From Cochliopodium minus (lineage: Eukaryota > Discosea > Himatismenida > Cochliopodiidae): a DNA stretch of 64,000 nt. Both the position numbers and the translations under genes were made by a program. Below, piece after piece: positions 23,011-35,600 of this stretch. How positions within the stretch are numbered: position 1 is the first letter of the stretch; the number at the start of each line of letters is the position of its first letter. Location: NCBI GenBank assembly GCA_024220525.1, contig JAMYWO010000119.1, positions 31,562-95,561 of the forward strand. Reading direction: 5' to 3'. The notes under the pieces were generated by a model. That model saw nothing but the letters and a program-made list of their open reading frames with translations. It ran no database searches and was not told the DNA's origin.

Positions 23011-25830
23011 ATGAGCGATTCCTCTTTGATGAGTAATTCTCCTTCACCACAAGAAATATCATTTGAAGAAAATCAAAGCGAAAAAAGCTATAATTTAACA
23101 GCAATCACTACATCTCTATCTTCAGATAGCTTTGAAGAAACATCATTAACAGAAGAGAAAATATCTAAACCAAAAAAGAAAAAAAAACCAATAGTGAAGA
23201 AAAGAGTTCTCAAAAAGAAGAAAGCTCCTTCCCAAAAAAAAATTCTTACAGATGTACCCATAGAAATAGTGAGGGGAAATAAAGTATATTTCCATCCAAG
23301 AAATCTATTGAGCATTGATCCAAATTCAACTGCAGCAAAGAATATTCTCAAAGAAACAAAAAAGAAAGTAAGAAATTCAGATTTCGATATTTTGGAGTTT
23401 ACATCTGCCACGAGAAGTGTGGATGATATTTTGGAACTATTATGGGAAGCGATAAATGGAATATATATTCCAATGTCCTCATGTAATGAATTATTCATCT
23501 CCCAAGATCATATGGAGGAAGTTTTTCAAATGATGGTAAAGAGGGCACATCAACCCAGAATCCCTGAGGCACACAATGTTGTCAGATTCAATTGGAGCCA
23601 TTATAAGGACAAGCTATCTGATCCTCAAGCAAAAAACAAAATTTCAAACAGAAGAAAAGAGAGAAGAAGAAAGAGAGAAAGAATTCAACAAGTGGGTGAT
23701 AATAGCACCAAAAAAAGAGTATCCGTAAAGCCAAAGATAGAGGTGATAACTGGCTCTGATATCGAGAATATCACCAGTCAATTCGAGGAGGAGATAAAGT
23801 TTAGTAATGATAGTAATGATCCTTTTGATCAAAATGATTTGATTGATTATCAATACGATGATGGATTCTTCTCTATCTTTGAAGATGAGCCACAAGTAAA
23901 CTTTTATGAGATCGAAGAGAAAAATCCTATCCCTTTTTCCAACAAACATGTTGTTCCAAAGATGATAGATTTTGCTCCAAGATTTGGTGCTGTACATAAT
24001 CCAAACTATTTGCACATCACTGGTGAAAATCTTTCTACGACCTCTTTAATTCCTCTCTATTATGTATTTCCTCACAATTCTCCAACTAGTTCTACTTCTC
24101 CTCTTACCGGAATCACCATGTCAATTGAGAATCAAAGAATGTTTGTTTCTTTGCCATCTTTTCCAGAGCCATGTTCTCTTTGGATCTTCCTTCAAGTACC
24201 ATTTACAACCACTGTCACCACTTGTCCAAATCCCATCTATCATATCCTCTCCATGTCTGAATATAAGAAGAAGCCTCATGGACCAAGAGACGGAAATGAG
24301 GGAGATGATTCTAATAACGGTGGTGGATCAAACAACAACAACTTCTTTGGAGGGAATGGAAATAACAACTTTGGGGGAAACGGAAATTTCGGAGGAAATT
24401 ACCCAAATGGAGGTGGAAACGGAGGGAACAGTTTTGGAGGGAATGGAAACAACAACTTTGGGGGAAACGGAAATTTTGGGGGTAATGGAAATTTTGGGGG
24501 AAATTTTGGAAATAATTTTAATGATTCCCAAAATACCTGGAAAGAAGGAAACATTTGGCATCTTGCTTGTGGATCAGGAAACTTGAACATGATCAATTTT
24601 CTTCATCAAAAAAAGATCCCTCATATCGATTCAAGAGATGAAAATGGGAAGACTCCTCTTATGTGGGCTATCCATAATTCTCACTTGCACGTAGTGAGAA
24701 CTCTCTTCAAATTGGGAGCTAAATTTAATCTTGTGGATAATGATGGAAATACTGCTCTTCATATTGCTGTTTCCAAAAATGAACACGCAATAATTGAGTA
24801 CATGTTGCATTGTGGATCTGTAGATGTCAACATCTTGAACAAAGAAAACGAATCCGCTCTGGATTTTGCTCTAGCTTTGGACAATGTTCCTCTCATCAAG
24901 CTTTTGTTGTCTCAAAACTCTACTATGGCGAGAGATTCAATCACTTATTGGTTCCCAGATTGTCCTAATTTCAAGAAATGGTGGTACAACACCAGAGACT
25001 TACACGAACTTTCTTCCTTGTCCAACAACGAGCTCGTAAAAAGAACAATGATCACCAGAATTGAACTCGAGCAATACAACTATGAGCTAAAGAAAGAGCT
25101 TTCCGAAAAGAAGATTGACTTTGAAGAGTTTTCTAAACGTTCACAGAATGAAATACAAAAACTTGGAAAATCATTCAAAGAAAACAAAGAAAAGATGGGT
25201 CAGACACAAGATAAGCTCCTCCTTTCAAAGAAGGCGATGCGTGACCTCAAAGAAGAAAAGATCAGACTTAGCAACAAGGTTGATGAATTGAATGAATTGA
25301 ATGAGCTCAAAAACATTGAGATTGCTCGTCTTAAGGAAGCACTGGAGCAAAGTCAAAAACAAAATCTCAGAAACAACTTGCCATCTTCAGAAACCAAAGC
25401 AAAAAGAATAAAGAAAAAGATCTCTTTCATAGATACATCCTCGTCAGAGAGGAGAGGAATTCAAAGATACTCTCCCAAAAAGATGTTAAAGAAAACACAG
25501 AGCTCTAAATCTCTTTCTCCCAAAGAATCTTCCAAAACTATCACTATAGACAAGAATCAAATGGGTATGTTCAACATCAAGCATGTTTATTCATCCATCA
25601 TGGAACATGTCATCAAATATACCAATCTAAACTATCCTATGAACTACCCAATCATGAATGATAATGATATCCTAAATCATGTTCTCGAAAATAAAAATGA
25701 ATCAGAACAATCTCTCAAAACCATCTTATCTGAAATTCTCAATGCTATCCAAGATGGTGAAATCAAAAACAATATGGACCTATCTAATGCTGCTAAAATT
25801 GCAGTGCAGATGAGATTCCAAAACAACTAA
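23011..25830 (+). CDS. TIG-like / Gly-Asn repeat / ankyrin / coiled-coil protein, CAMTA-like layout
   Basis: An intronless 939-residue frame, unusual among its intron-rich neighbours. Order: acidic/Ser-rich N-terminus with a Lys-rich cluster (about 53-75); an unassigned conserved-looking region (VRGNKVYFHPRNLL, VVRFNWSHYKDKL) followed by a basic nuclear-signal-like stretch NRRKERRRKRE; a TIG/IPT-like domain beginning PKMIDFAPRFGAVHNPNYLH; a Gly-Asn-Phe repeat (about 435-505); ankyrin repeats (DENGKTPLMWAIHNSHLHVV, DNDGNTALHIAVSKNEHAII, NKENESALDFAL); a long coiled coil (about 670-790); and a C-terminal tail. TIG followed by ankyrin repeats recalls CAMTA and Rel-type transcription factors, but no CG-1 or Rel DNA-binding domain is evident. 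A nuclear regulatory role is inference. Confidence 0.6.
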   Translation: MSDSSLMSNSPSPQEISFEENQSEKSYNLTAITTSLSSDSFEETSLTEEKISKPKKKKKPIVKKRVLKKKKAPSQKKILTDVPIEIVRGNKVYFHPRNLLSIDPNSTAAKNILKETKKKVRNSDFDILEFTSATRSVDDILELLWEAINGIYIPMSSCNELFISQDHMEEVFQMMVKRAHQPRIPEAHNVVRFNWSHYKDKLSDPQAKNKISNRRKERRRKRERIQQVGDNSTKKRVSVKPKIEVITGSDIENITSQFEEEIKFSNDSNDPFDQNDLIDYQYDDGFFSIFEDEPQVNFYEIEEKNPIPFSNKHVVPKMIDFAPRFGAVHNPNYLHITGENLSTTSLIPLYYVFPHNSPTSSTSPLTGITMSIENQRMFVSLPSFPEPCSLWIFLQVPFTTTVTTCPNPIYHILSMSEYKKKPHGPRDGNEGDDSNNGGGSNNNNFFGGNGNNNFGGNGNFGGNYPNGGGNGGNSFGGNGNNNFGGNGNFGGNGNFGGNFGNNFNDSQNTWKEGNIWHLACGSGNLNMINFLHQKKIPHIDSRDENGKTPLMWAIHNSHLHVVRTLFKLGAKFNLVDNDGNTALHIAVSKNEHAIIEYMLHCGSVDVNILNKENESALDFALALDNVPLIKLLLSQNSTMARDSITYWFPDCPNFKKWWYNTRDLHELSSLSNNELVKRTMITRIELEQYNYELKKELSEKKIDFEEFSKRSQNEIQKLGKSFKENKEKMGQTQDKLLLSKKAMRDLKEEKIRLSNKVDELNELNELKNIEIARLKEALEQSQKQNLRNNLPSSETKAKRIKKKISFIDTSSSERRGIQRYSPKKMLKKTQSSKSLSPKESSKTITIDKNQMGMFNIKHVYSSIMEHVIKYTNLNYPMNYPIMNDNDILNHVLENKNESEQSLKTILSEILNAIQDGEIKNNMDLSNAAKIAVQMRFQNN
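24325..24525 (+). repeat. In-frame minisatellite encoding Gly-Gly-Asn-Phe units
   Basis: Variants of GGAAATTTYGGNGG repeat in frame and encode about 12 units such as NGNFGG within the TIG/ankyrin gene. Copies differ mostly at third positions, and two longer blocks (NGNNNFGG) recur. Likely variable in copy number between strains. Confidence 0.85.
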
Positions 25831-26033
25831 AAAGCAGAAATGCATTGTATTGGATAATATTTTGTATATTTTGTTTTCTCTTTGAATATTTTGTTGAATA
25901 ATAAATTTTTTTTTCTTTCCATGTTAATCTCATTTTGATTTATTCACCTTTTTGCAATAATAGCCCCATAATAATGAGATCTTTCAACTTTTGATTAGAA
26001 AAATTTTCAAAAAAAAAAAGTGAGATAATCAAA

Positions 26034-26992
26034 ATGTTGTCTAGATCATTATCAAAAGTATCAATAAAAAGAATAGATTCTGATTTGAAGGGTAAAGAAT
26101 TCTCTTCTTTCATTAATTTTCATTTGAATATTGAGCAAAAATTATAATACTTTATTAATTTCCAAAAAAGAAATTCAAAAATTCCCTATTGAGGGTGTTG
26201 CTGTGATTCAAACAGATAATCTATCCAAATGGCAAATCTTTCTGGAAGGTCCCAAAGATACATATTAGTACTCCAATTTTTTATTTCTTCTTTGAAGATA
26301 TAACATTCTTTAATTCACCAACATAAAAATTAATACTTAGTGATGGAGGAATTTATGAGTTATTATTGGAATTTCCATCAGATTATCCAACAAACCCACC
26401 ATCTTTGAAATTCATCTCTGAATTTTGGCATCCAAATGGTAAGGATAAAAAAATCATCCAAATTTAAAAGTTCACAATCTTTCTCACTAAATAAACATTA
26501 TATTCATATAAACAACAACTTTGATTCAATTTTTTAAAAAAAAAACATTATTGAAAAAAAAAAGTATTTCCAACTGGACAAGTATGTATGTCCGTTCTTC
26601 ATGCACCGGGTGATGATGAAATGGCCAACGAATCTTTCGATATCAGATGGAAACCAATCAATTCAGTTGCCTCAATTATTAGCAGTCTTCTTTTGATGTT
26701 GATGGAACCTAATTTCAGCTCACCCGCAAATGTTCCTGCATCTGTTATGTTGAAAAATGAACCAGAATCCTTCAAAAAGACGGTCATTTCTTTGAATACC
26801 AAATCTAAAAAATATTTCCAAGAAAATCATTCTGATATTTTCATCCCTCATCCTGATACCAATCCAAATGAAGGAAAACTCAATGGTGACGATACTAACA
26901 AAGATAAGATTGTTGAGATTGAGGAATGGGATTCTGATAATGATCCTTATGGAGATGAAGAGGGAGATTGGTCAGATTTCGAAGATGATTGA
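26034..26992 (+). CDS. Ubiquitin-conjugating enzyme E2, CDC34/UBE2R type
   Basis: Exons 26034-26091, 26171-26267, 26341-26438 and 26565-26992 encode 226 residues. The UBC fold is complete: FLEGPKDTYYDGGIYELLL, FPSDYPTNPPSLKF, the HPN motif in FWHPNVFPTGQVCMSVLH with the active-site cysteine, then a CDC34-type acidic insertion near the active site (HAPGDDEMANESFDIRW), WKPINSVASIISSLL and EPNFSSPANVPAS. The C-terminus is a strongly acidic tail (EEWDSDNDPYGDEEGDWSD), as in CDC34/UBE2R, where it binds the basic canyon of cullin in SCF ligases. It should build K48-linked ubiquitin chains in cytosol and nucleus. The Tyr codon in DTYY is split by an intron, and only this splice pair restores the family motif. 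Confidence 0.93.
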
Positions 26993-27207
26993 TCATCTTT
27001 AACCTCCTTCTTTTTTTTTGTTATTATTCCCTTTTAGAATTTCTTTTATTTTGATTTGGTTGTTTTTGGTTTTTAATTCATTCCTTTACTAATCCTTATC
27101 TTATCACAGAAATTCTATCTATATCATAAAAATTAAAGTTGTTTCATAATTCTAAACAGAAAAGTCGTTTTTTTTTTTTGATCGTTATATTTTAAATAAA
27201 AAAAAAA

Positions 27208-29784
27208 ATGGAAACAACTTTCATTCCTGGATTCAAAAATTATGAAGAATGGGAGAATGATCTTTTTCAAGAAATAACATCCACCATTAAATTGTCCAAT
27301 CAATTTCCAACTGATTCTGATTATGTCATCACTTTATTGGATAAAAAACAAAATATAAAAGATTTGGGGACCAATGTTCTCGAATTGATACAAAAAATAA
27401 CTGATCAAGGATTGGAAAATAATAGCCTAAAATTAAATGAAGAAATAGATGAGGATATTTCTGATAGATTTGATTTTATAATTGAAGCAAATGATAGCTT
27501 TTTGGAAAATGTGGATAGACAGATTGATATAATGAAAGGAGTTATATCCAAAGATGAGATTATATCATTTCCAAAACCTAGAACCAATATAAACAATGTA
27601 AAAATCTCATCTATTTCCTTTTTATTTCTCAAAACATATTTTTAACGTGCGCAATTTTTATATCTTGAAAATTAGATGAATACAATAGATAATTTTAAGA
27701 ATATTCTCAGACCCCAATTAAAATTTCAAGATGTTATAAATAATTCCCCTCTCGATCCATTCATCCCAAGAATATTTGAAAAGCCTAATTCAATAGTTCC
27801 ACTTGATGAAGGTAAAAAAAAATTTTTTTTTTCTGATAATTGATCTAATTTCTTCTCGAACAAAGTATTCACAAATATCTTCAAAAAAAACACATCAATA
27901 TCAACAATCTCTGATTGCATGGATATCCATTTAAAGAGAAATAAATTTGACGAAAAATATAAACTGGATGGTTATCCACATCCTTATAGGGTAGAGATTG
28001 AAAAATTTGAGCCATTCCAAAAACAACTAGAAGCTACACAAGAAATACTTTACAAACCATTGGAAAACACACCTTTAAAGTGGGTTTGTGGAAGAGAAGA
28101 CTTCAAAGTTTTGGTTGACAAGCTCTCGAAAGAGACAGAGATAGCAATCGATTTAGAAAACCATAGCTTCAGATCTTTTCAGGGCTTTGTATGTTTGATG
28201 CAGATTTCTACAAGAAATGAAGACTTTCTTGTCGATACTCTCGAGCTAAGAAATGAAATGTACCAACTCAACAAGGTGTTCACCAATCCCAACATCGTCA
28301 AAGTGTTACATGGTGCCGACTTTGATATACAATGGCTTCAAAGAGATTTTGGACTCTACATTGTCAATTTGTTCGATACAGGTCAAGCTAGTCGAGTTTT
28401 GGAGTACCCCAAGTTTTCTTTGGCTTATTTACTCAAACATTATTGTAATGTAGATGCTGACAAACAATACCAACTTGCCGATTGGAGAATCAGACCTTTG
28501 CCTGAAGAGATGATAAAGTATGCACGTGAAGATACCCATTATTTATTGTACATTTACGATAGAATCAAGAAGGAGGCCATCGAAAGAGGAAATGAAAACA
28601 AAAACATTCTAAAGGAAATTCTCAGAAGAAGTAAAGAGCTTTGTTTGACCAAATACCACAAGGAAATTGTTAACGAAGATACTTCAAACACTTTTTACGC
28701 CAAGTCTGGAAACCAATTCAACCCCAAACAACTCAACGCTTTCAAAAAACTTTATTTTTGGAGAGATACCGTCGCAAGAAGAGAGGATGAGAGTTCTCGT
28801 TATGTCATTCCCCATCACATGATTTTTACCATTGCCAAGGAACTTCCCAATAATGTTGAGAATCTCTTAGCCATTTGCGTTCCTACTCCTGCTTTGTTGC
28901 GTATTTATTCTCATGAAATCATTAACTTAATACATGATGATTCCACCACCATGAATGAGTCTTTCACTCATCCCGTACAAGAAGAAGAAAATCGTGGTTA
29001 TTTTGACAGCCCTGTACCTGATGAGAAATCTTTGTTTCAACAAATAGGTTGGAACATACCCGTCAGAAAAAGCGATTACAAACCTCCTGATCTCGTCAAA
29101 ATTTCTGATTTTGATGAGAGTCAGACCACAGGACTCTTTAGATTTGATAACTCCGAACAACCCTCCGAAGATCTTAAACAAGTGTTGAATCAGATCAATT
29201 CTTCTTTCGATCCTTCTTTTTCGATAAGATCCATCGATTTCGAGGGTGATCCTGCAGATGAAGAGAACATCTCCAAGGTGTTGAAGCCTTTGGAGCCAAA
29301 CGAGTTCGAGAACCTCTCTCCCCCTAAGAAAGATGTGATCCCAAAGTCCATGGCTGAAATTTACAAGCGTGCCAACGAAATCAAAACAAACTTGGACAAA
29401 AAGATCGTCGAATCTGTCAAAACTGAAACCGTTGTTTCTAGCCCTCTAGACTTCCAAAAGTACGAAACCACTAACGATGAGGATTTAAACAAGAAGAGAA
29501 AGAGATTGGAGGAGAAGAACAATCCTCTCAAAAAAAGTCTCCCTGTCAATAACTTTATGCAAGAAATTGGTTGGGTCAAGGAACAGAAACCCAAGATCAT
29601 CACCATCACCAAAGAGAAAAAAGATCTTCCATCTTTTGATTATTCCTCTGTAAATTCCAACCTTGGTAAGCTCGAGAGCACTCCCACCAAGAAGAAGAAT
29701 GAATTCAACATCAAGGCTCCAAAGAGTGTATCTAACAAGAAGCAAAATTTCAAGCGTGGTGGCAAGATCTCTTATGATAAATAA
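27208..29784 (+). CDS. RRP6: Nuclear exosome 3'-5' exonuclease RRP6/EXOSC10
   Basis: Exons 27208-27597, 27676-27811 and 27866-29784 give 814 residues. An N-terminal PMC2NT-like helical region (partner-binding) includes KNILRPQLKFQDVINNSPLD and FEKPNSIVPLDE. The DEDDy exonuclease domain shows AIDLENHSFRSFQGFVCLMQ (first D and E), VLHGADFDIQWLQRDFGL (second D), FDTGQASR and YAREDTHYLLYIYD (Tyr and final D). The HRDC domain follows (LYFWRDTVARREDESSRYVI, PHHMIFTIAKELP). A long charged tail contains Lys-rich nuclear signals. It trims rRNA, snoRNA and aberrant transcripts with the nuclear exosome. All four acidic catalytic residues are present. An A-run directly precedes the ATG. Confidence 0.95.
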
Positions 29785-29986
29785 ATAAATAAAAATTTGA
29801 TTTTTTATTTATTCACCAAATATTAATTTGCTCAATAAATAATTTATTTTTTCACCATTAAAATTTGGATTCTATTTAATTTGCAGTCATTTGTCCTGAA
29901 GCAATTTAGTTGAATATTTGATTTTATTATAAAAAAAAAAAAATTGAAAAAGTACTCATTTCATATTAAAACAAACATCTCATTGA

Positions 29987-32500
29987 ATGGATAATCTTTC
30001 AAAAGATCATGAAGGAAGTGATCATGAAGATTTGAAGGGAAATAATACACACAAAAAAGGTGTATGGACAAATATTAAAAAAAAATTGCATAAATTCTTC
30101 AAGGTAAATTCATTTTATCCCTTTACCAAAGCAAAATGACAAATTTGCTATTCATTGAAATAAATTAATCAAATAATCAATATAAAAAGAAAAGACCCAC
30201 CAAACAATCTTTATATGAAGCCAAGATCATCCCACCAGAAGAGGATCCAATCATCATAGTATCATTGAAATTGCCAATCTTTTTGACTATTTGCAAAGAA
30301 ATAATAAATTGTACCAAAAATCAAATAATCGATATATTTCTATCTGAACAATAATATAAAAACAAAAATATCCATATATTATCAATTATAAAAAGTTCTA
30401 TCATTCATAAACCAACCAATAAAAAATATATATTTAAAGAAATTAATCTTTCACAATTAAAAGCGATCAACGAAGAAGGACTATTCCGTCACAGTGGAAG
30501 TTCTGACAAAATAAAAAAGTTATGGACTTCATTCGTCTTCAAAGTAGTATCACTTGAAGAGCAAAACATTCACGACATCTGTAAATACCAAAATTTAAAA
30601 TTAAAAGTTGTTATTTATTCTAAATAGGCGGAGCTTTCAAAAAGTAAAAATTTTTTTGAAAAAAAAAATAATTTAAAATAAACAATTTTTTTTAAAAAAG
30701 ATATTTAAGGGAATCTCCTGAACCGTTGATCCCATTTCAGTCGTACACAGAATTGATGAAAACATGTCACGTAAACTTTTTTATTTCGAAATCTGTTTAT
30801 TTTTGTAATATTTTATTTTTGAAAATTTTAGATGGAATTGGAAGAGGAGAGAATAGAAAGAACAATACAAATTATCGACAATTTTCCTCTGGAAAGAAAA
30901 AAGATGCTCACGACGATGGTCTATTTGTGGACTCAAATTTCCAGAAATTCAGAAGAAAACAAGATGACTGTCAAAAACATTGGGATCGTTTTTGGGCCCA
31001 CCGTTATGAGACCTCAATCAGAAGGTTTGGATTTTTAAAATACTCTTTAAAATTCATATTTTCTTTTTGTTGTGTTTAGGTACCTCAATCGAAAATGCTC
31101 TCGCGTATGCTGTTGATACCAAAGATAGATCTCAAATAATTGAGTTTTTGATCGAACATAGCGAAGAAATATTTCCAAACTTGGAGGAAGATTACAAGAG
31201 CTACATTATCGAAATAGAAGAAGAAAGACCTACCATTCAGAGAACTGTGACTTTTGTGGAGACTAATGACAACATTTCTCGCGAAAATGGTAATAATACC
31301 AACATTTCTCATGTCCAAACTAATAATACCAACATCAATACCAACGATAACCATACCAATAATACTAATGTCAGCCAGATAAGCATTAATCACATTAACA
31401 ACACAAATACCAGTTTCAATCTTAGTGGTATTCACAGCCTAAAGGAGGACAGATCTAACACTATCAACACCTCTCGCCCTTCCCAGTCTAAAATGACAGA
31501 GATACAGAAAATTAGAAACCCCACCATCAGCGAGTTTAAGAGCAACAACATGTTGGATGCGCTCATTTCACCCAGAAAAAATTTGCCTACCAACAAACCT
31601 CCACCCCCTCCAAAACCAAAAAATCCACCACCACCTCTTCCCAACAAACTCAACATACAAATAACTCAGGTAAAGGATTCTAATGAAATTTCTCCTCTTC
31701 ATTCCCCCAAAGGTTCTGATCTTATCCCTAAAATTCACTTGGAAAACAATAGTAATCTTCCATTTCATTCTCGCGACTCGGATGATTCGGAAGAAGATGA
31801 TTCTCCCAGAGAGCCTCTCCCTCCGGACCCTCCTGCTCTTAACTCTCCCAAGAAAGTTTTCCCTCCAGAACCTGAGAAGCTCCTCGTTCCGCGAACCAAC
31901 ACTAGCCTCAAAGCGATTAGCACTTCTTCGATTGGTGAGCTCCAACACTCGGGAGACTTTTTTTTTAATCCTGAGAATTTTCCTTCACACAATGAACAAG
32001 AAGAAGAAGATAATAATCGAAATGAAAAGTTATCACGTAGTTATACCACCACTTCTGTTCTCAATTCTTCCAAACCTCCTTCTAAACCTCTTCCTATCCT
32101 TCCTAAAGATATCCATGGAGAAGAAGTGGGCGAAGAGGTTCCTCACAAAAGAAACTCAAAAAAGAAACTGGTCAAAAAACACAAAAAAACCAAAAAATCT
32201 CGTAACATTGAAGATCCTAACCATCAAGAAGAGGAACCTACTCAAGTCAGAAGACATTCTTCTGATTCGATTGACAAAAACCAACAAACTCAAGACTTGA
32301 AGTACTACTCGATCATTTCCAAGTTGTCTTCCCCAAACGTCTCCCTCACTGAGAAGAAAATGGATTGCATGAACTTCATGAACATGTTGAGTGAGGACAC
32401 TGCCTTCAAATCTTTTCTGTTGACTTCTCTCAAGCAGGAGGATCTTTTAGACTTGATTGTTTCCATGACCGGATACATTGTCCAGGACAGTTCTTACTGA
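29987..32500 (+). CDS. RhoGAP-domain protein with Asn- and Pro-rich C-terminus
   Basis: Exons 29987-30103, 30190-30310, 30464-30580, 30628-30643 (16 nt), 30701-30770, 30832-31024 and 31080-32500 encode 684 residues. The RhoGAP domain spans about residues 60-240: EEGLFRHSG carries the arginine finger, followed by ICGAFKKYLRESPEPLIPF, MTVKNIGIVFGPTVMRP and ENALAYAVDTKDRS. It should switch off Rho/Rac-family GTPases. The rest is Asn/Thr-rich, then polyproline (LPTNKPPPPPKPKNPPPPLP), acidic and Lys-rich, ending in a helical segment (DCMNFMNMLSEDTAFKSFLL) that may be a separate small domain. Junction 30310/30464 is the least sure, since the exon-2 end was chosen by phase and spacing to the arginine finger. 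Confidence 0.88.
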
Positions 32501-32683
32501 TTAGATTTCAACCTTTTTTTTTTTGTTGAGTTATTTCTCAATTTTATACCGGTTTGTATTTTCTTCAATTGAAGGCATTAAAAATGTATGTTTTAAAATC
32601 TCTCTTTTGAAATAGATTGATGAATTTTCATCAGAATTTTTTCCCCTTTCATTTAATATTTAGAAAAAAAAAAAAAAAATAGA

Positions 32684-35600
32684 ATGGAGATTATCAAAAA
32701 TAAGACTATCAATGATGAAAATTCTACCATTGAGAACAATGTGAACAAAAACAATAATCAAAATAAGATTAATCACTTCAGATATTCACTTCCCATTCAA
32801 AACATCAGTTCAATGGTTAATGATCCCAAAGTAAAATCGTTTTTTTTATTATTCTTTCTTTGATTTATTCATGCTTGCCATTCAAATTTTATTTTGTTAT
32901 TTTTGATTAGATGAAAATTGACCCAAAACAAGAAGCTACCACCATAGTCAAACCTCCCAAAAGAATCAATAAAATCACCATCAAAAATTTCAAACCGTTT
33001 TATGATAAAGTGAGAGATAATTATAAATTATTTGAAAAGACCATCATCCCCAAACAACCTATAAATCAAGATATTGTGGATTATTCAGGTAAAAAAATAT
33101 ATAATAAATTAATAATGGCAAAATAAATCGGTATATTCATCAATTTTTGAACATATATTCGTTTATTCCAAATATTTGGATATTTAAATTCACTGTTTCG
33201 AATGATTTTTTATCCTTTTCAAATAGATTTGGATCTTGTATCTGAAAAATTGCAAATTCCAAAGGTATTTTCTATTTTTGATTATTTAATTCACATGTAT
33301 TAATGATATTTCCTCCACAAAGGTCTTCTTTGAAAAAGAATTTGATTTGAAAGATAAAAATACATTCAATATCATCTCCAATTTGAACAATAGCAATGAC
33401 ATATTGCAGCAGATGGTAAAAAAAAAAATAATATTTGAACGAGGGAAATATTATTTGTTAATCCTTCCAATTAAGTTTAAAATTTGGAATACAAACAAAA
33501 TGATAATAGTTATAATTATTTTATCAAAAAAAAAAAAAAAAAAGAAAATGACTAATTTAAGATGAACTTTTAACAATACTTTGTTCTTTCAAAAAATTAA
33601 ATTTCAACAAAACTCCTTTTATAAAAAGTCTTAAAGATTCATTTTAAACAAAAAAAAAAAAAAGTTGAGTTACTTCTTGGACCAAGTAGAATTGGAGCTG
33701 ATCAAACAGATCGAACTGAGATCAGAATCGTTCTTCTACGCATTGAGCTCGATGAAGGATCTCAACCAACAAATCGCCGACTACCTCGAAGAGATCAAAC
33801 AATTAAGGGAGAGCATGGCCAAAACGAAGGAGGAGATTAAAAGGAGCTTTCAAACTCCCATCTTGCATAATAAAAAGAGTAATGCTGTGCAAGCTTTGGA
33901 GATTTTAGAGATCATGTCTCTTGTCAAGCGGAATAATGATTCCATTGATCGTTTGATTGTTGATGGAGATTTTGGCACTGCTTTCAAGCTCATTCGTAAA
34001 AACAAGGAGTGTATTCGTACCGAGTTGTTGTCCATTACCTGTATTCAGTAAAAAAAAAATATTTAAAATAAATAAAAATAAATATAAATCAATAAAAATT
34101 AAAAATAAATAAAATAAATAAAAAAAAAAATTTTCTTAAAAGAAATAAAAATTGATCACGATTTTAAGAGGAAATATCTAATTTAGTTATTTATAATTTT
34201 TTTTTGAAAAAAAAAAAAAGGCCTTTGATGAACAAATTGAACAAACAGTCAGAAAGAGTCGAAAAGGAAATCATCACAGAGTTCATCAGCTCCGTATGCG
34301 ACATAGAGAACTTCAAAATGAACGAACAGATAGGTTCCATCCTCCTCTCCCTCATCACCCTCAACAAAATGGACGAAGCCTGGTCAAGTTGCAAACAAAG
34401 GTACACCAAAATAGTCAACATCCGCATTGAAAAAATTTTTTACAAAAACTCGGAAAACAAAATTGAAATTCCTTCGCTGAATCACTCTAATTTCACTGAA
34501 ATTTTGGACAATATTTTCAACGAAATGCTCAATTTCATGTCTCTCCTTAAGAACCTTTCTCTGGTGTTTGATGAGGTTGTGCAGAAGGAGTCGCTTGTTT
34601 TGTCGGAACTTTCCGAGCTCATTCTTAAGAATGGTTCTGCTCCTGAGAGGTACTTTGAGAGGAATCTCATTGTCAAGGAAGATCTGAAAAATTTAGGTGG
34701 TAAAAATACTTTTTCAAATAAAAATAGAATTAAAATCATTTCTTTTAATTTATTTATCCATTTTATTTATTCATTTTTATTTATTTTTTATTCTTCATTT
34801 ATTTACCATTCTTATTTTTTCCTGGATAGGAATTTTGGAAAAGCTAAACAAAGTGAAAGAACACAGCAACGACTTCCTCTTCCACGTATGCGACTTTATC
34901 CACTCCTCAGTAGCATCCCTCATACAAAAACGTTCCCTGAACAACCTCAAAATTTCCTCCGTCGATTTTTTGACGTTCATCGGAAAAATCAATCATTTTG
35001 TCGTCAACACCGAGAAGATTTCTGAGCGTAAATCCAATTTTCTTCAGGGCATCATTGTACCTAATTTGTTCAAGGACTATGCTTCTGCTTTCCATGAGAA
35101 GCAGGCTCAACTACTTTCCAATTTTTTCGAGAATGAAGTAAAAAAAAATTTTTTTTTTTTTATGAGTTATTTTTTTTTTTTTTATGAGTTAACTTTTTTT
35201 TTTAATTTAATTCGAGTCATTTTTTTAAAACTTGTTTTTTTTTAATTCAAGACATGGGTTCAAACTAGCATTTCTGCGGTCTTTCAAGACATTGTTGACC
35301 AAGTTAGCTCTAAACAACCTCTTAAATCATATTACGAGGGGAAAAATTGTAAAAATAATTTTTTTTCAAAATTTTTTTCATTTTTTTTTTATAATAAAAG
35401 ATGATACAAAAATTGTTTCAACGGAAATCAAAATCTTCAACGAAGATGGGTTTAAAATGTTCAGCTCATCACTTGTGATGATCAAATTGGTATCGGAGTA
35501 TTTATATTGCGCAATAGAAGTTGAGTCTCTTGGAGCTGATCTTGTTTATAAAATGATCTCTCTTTTGAGATTTTTTAACACAAAAGTATTTATTTTATAT

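Noticed and set aside
24062-24586. 174-residue plus-strand ORF in another frame
   Set aside because: It is a shadow of the TIG and Gly-Asn repeat coding region; the low-complexity output follows the repeat.
31568-31992. Overlapping minus-strand ORFs of 126 and 75 residues
   Set aside because: They are antisense shadows of the Pro-rich part of the RhoGAP gene, with no initiation context and no domain.
34697-35245. 182-residue hydrophobic ORF
   Set aside because: It starts in a T-rich intron of VPS54 and reads the next exon in the wrong frame.
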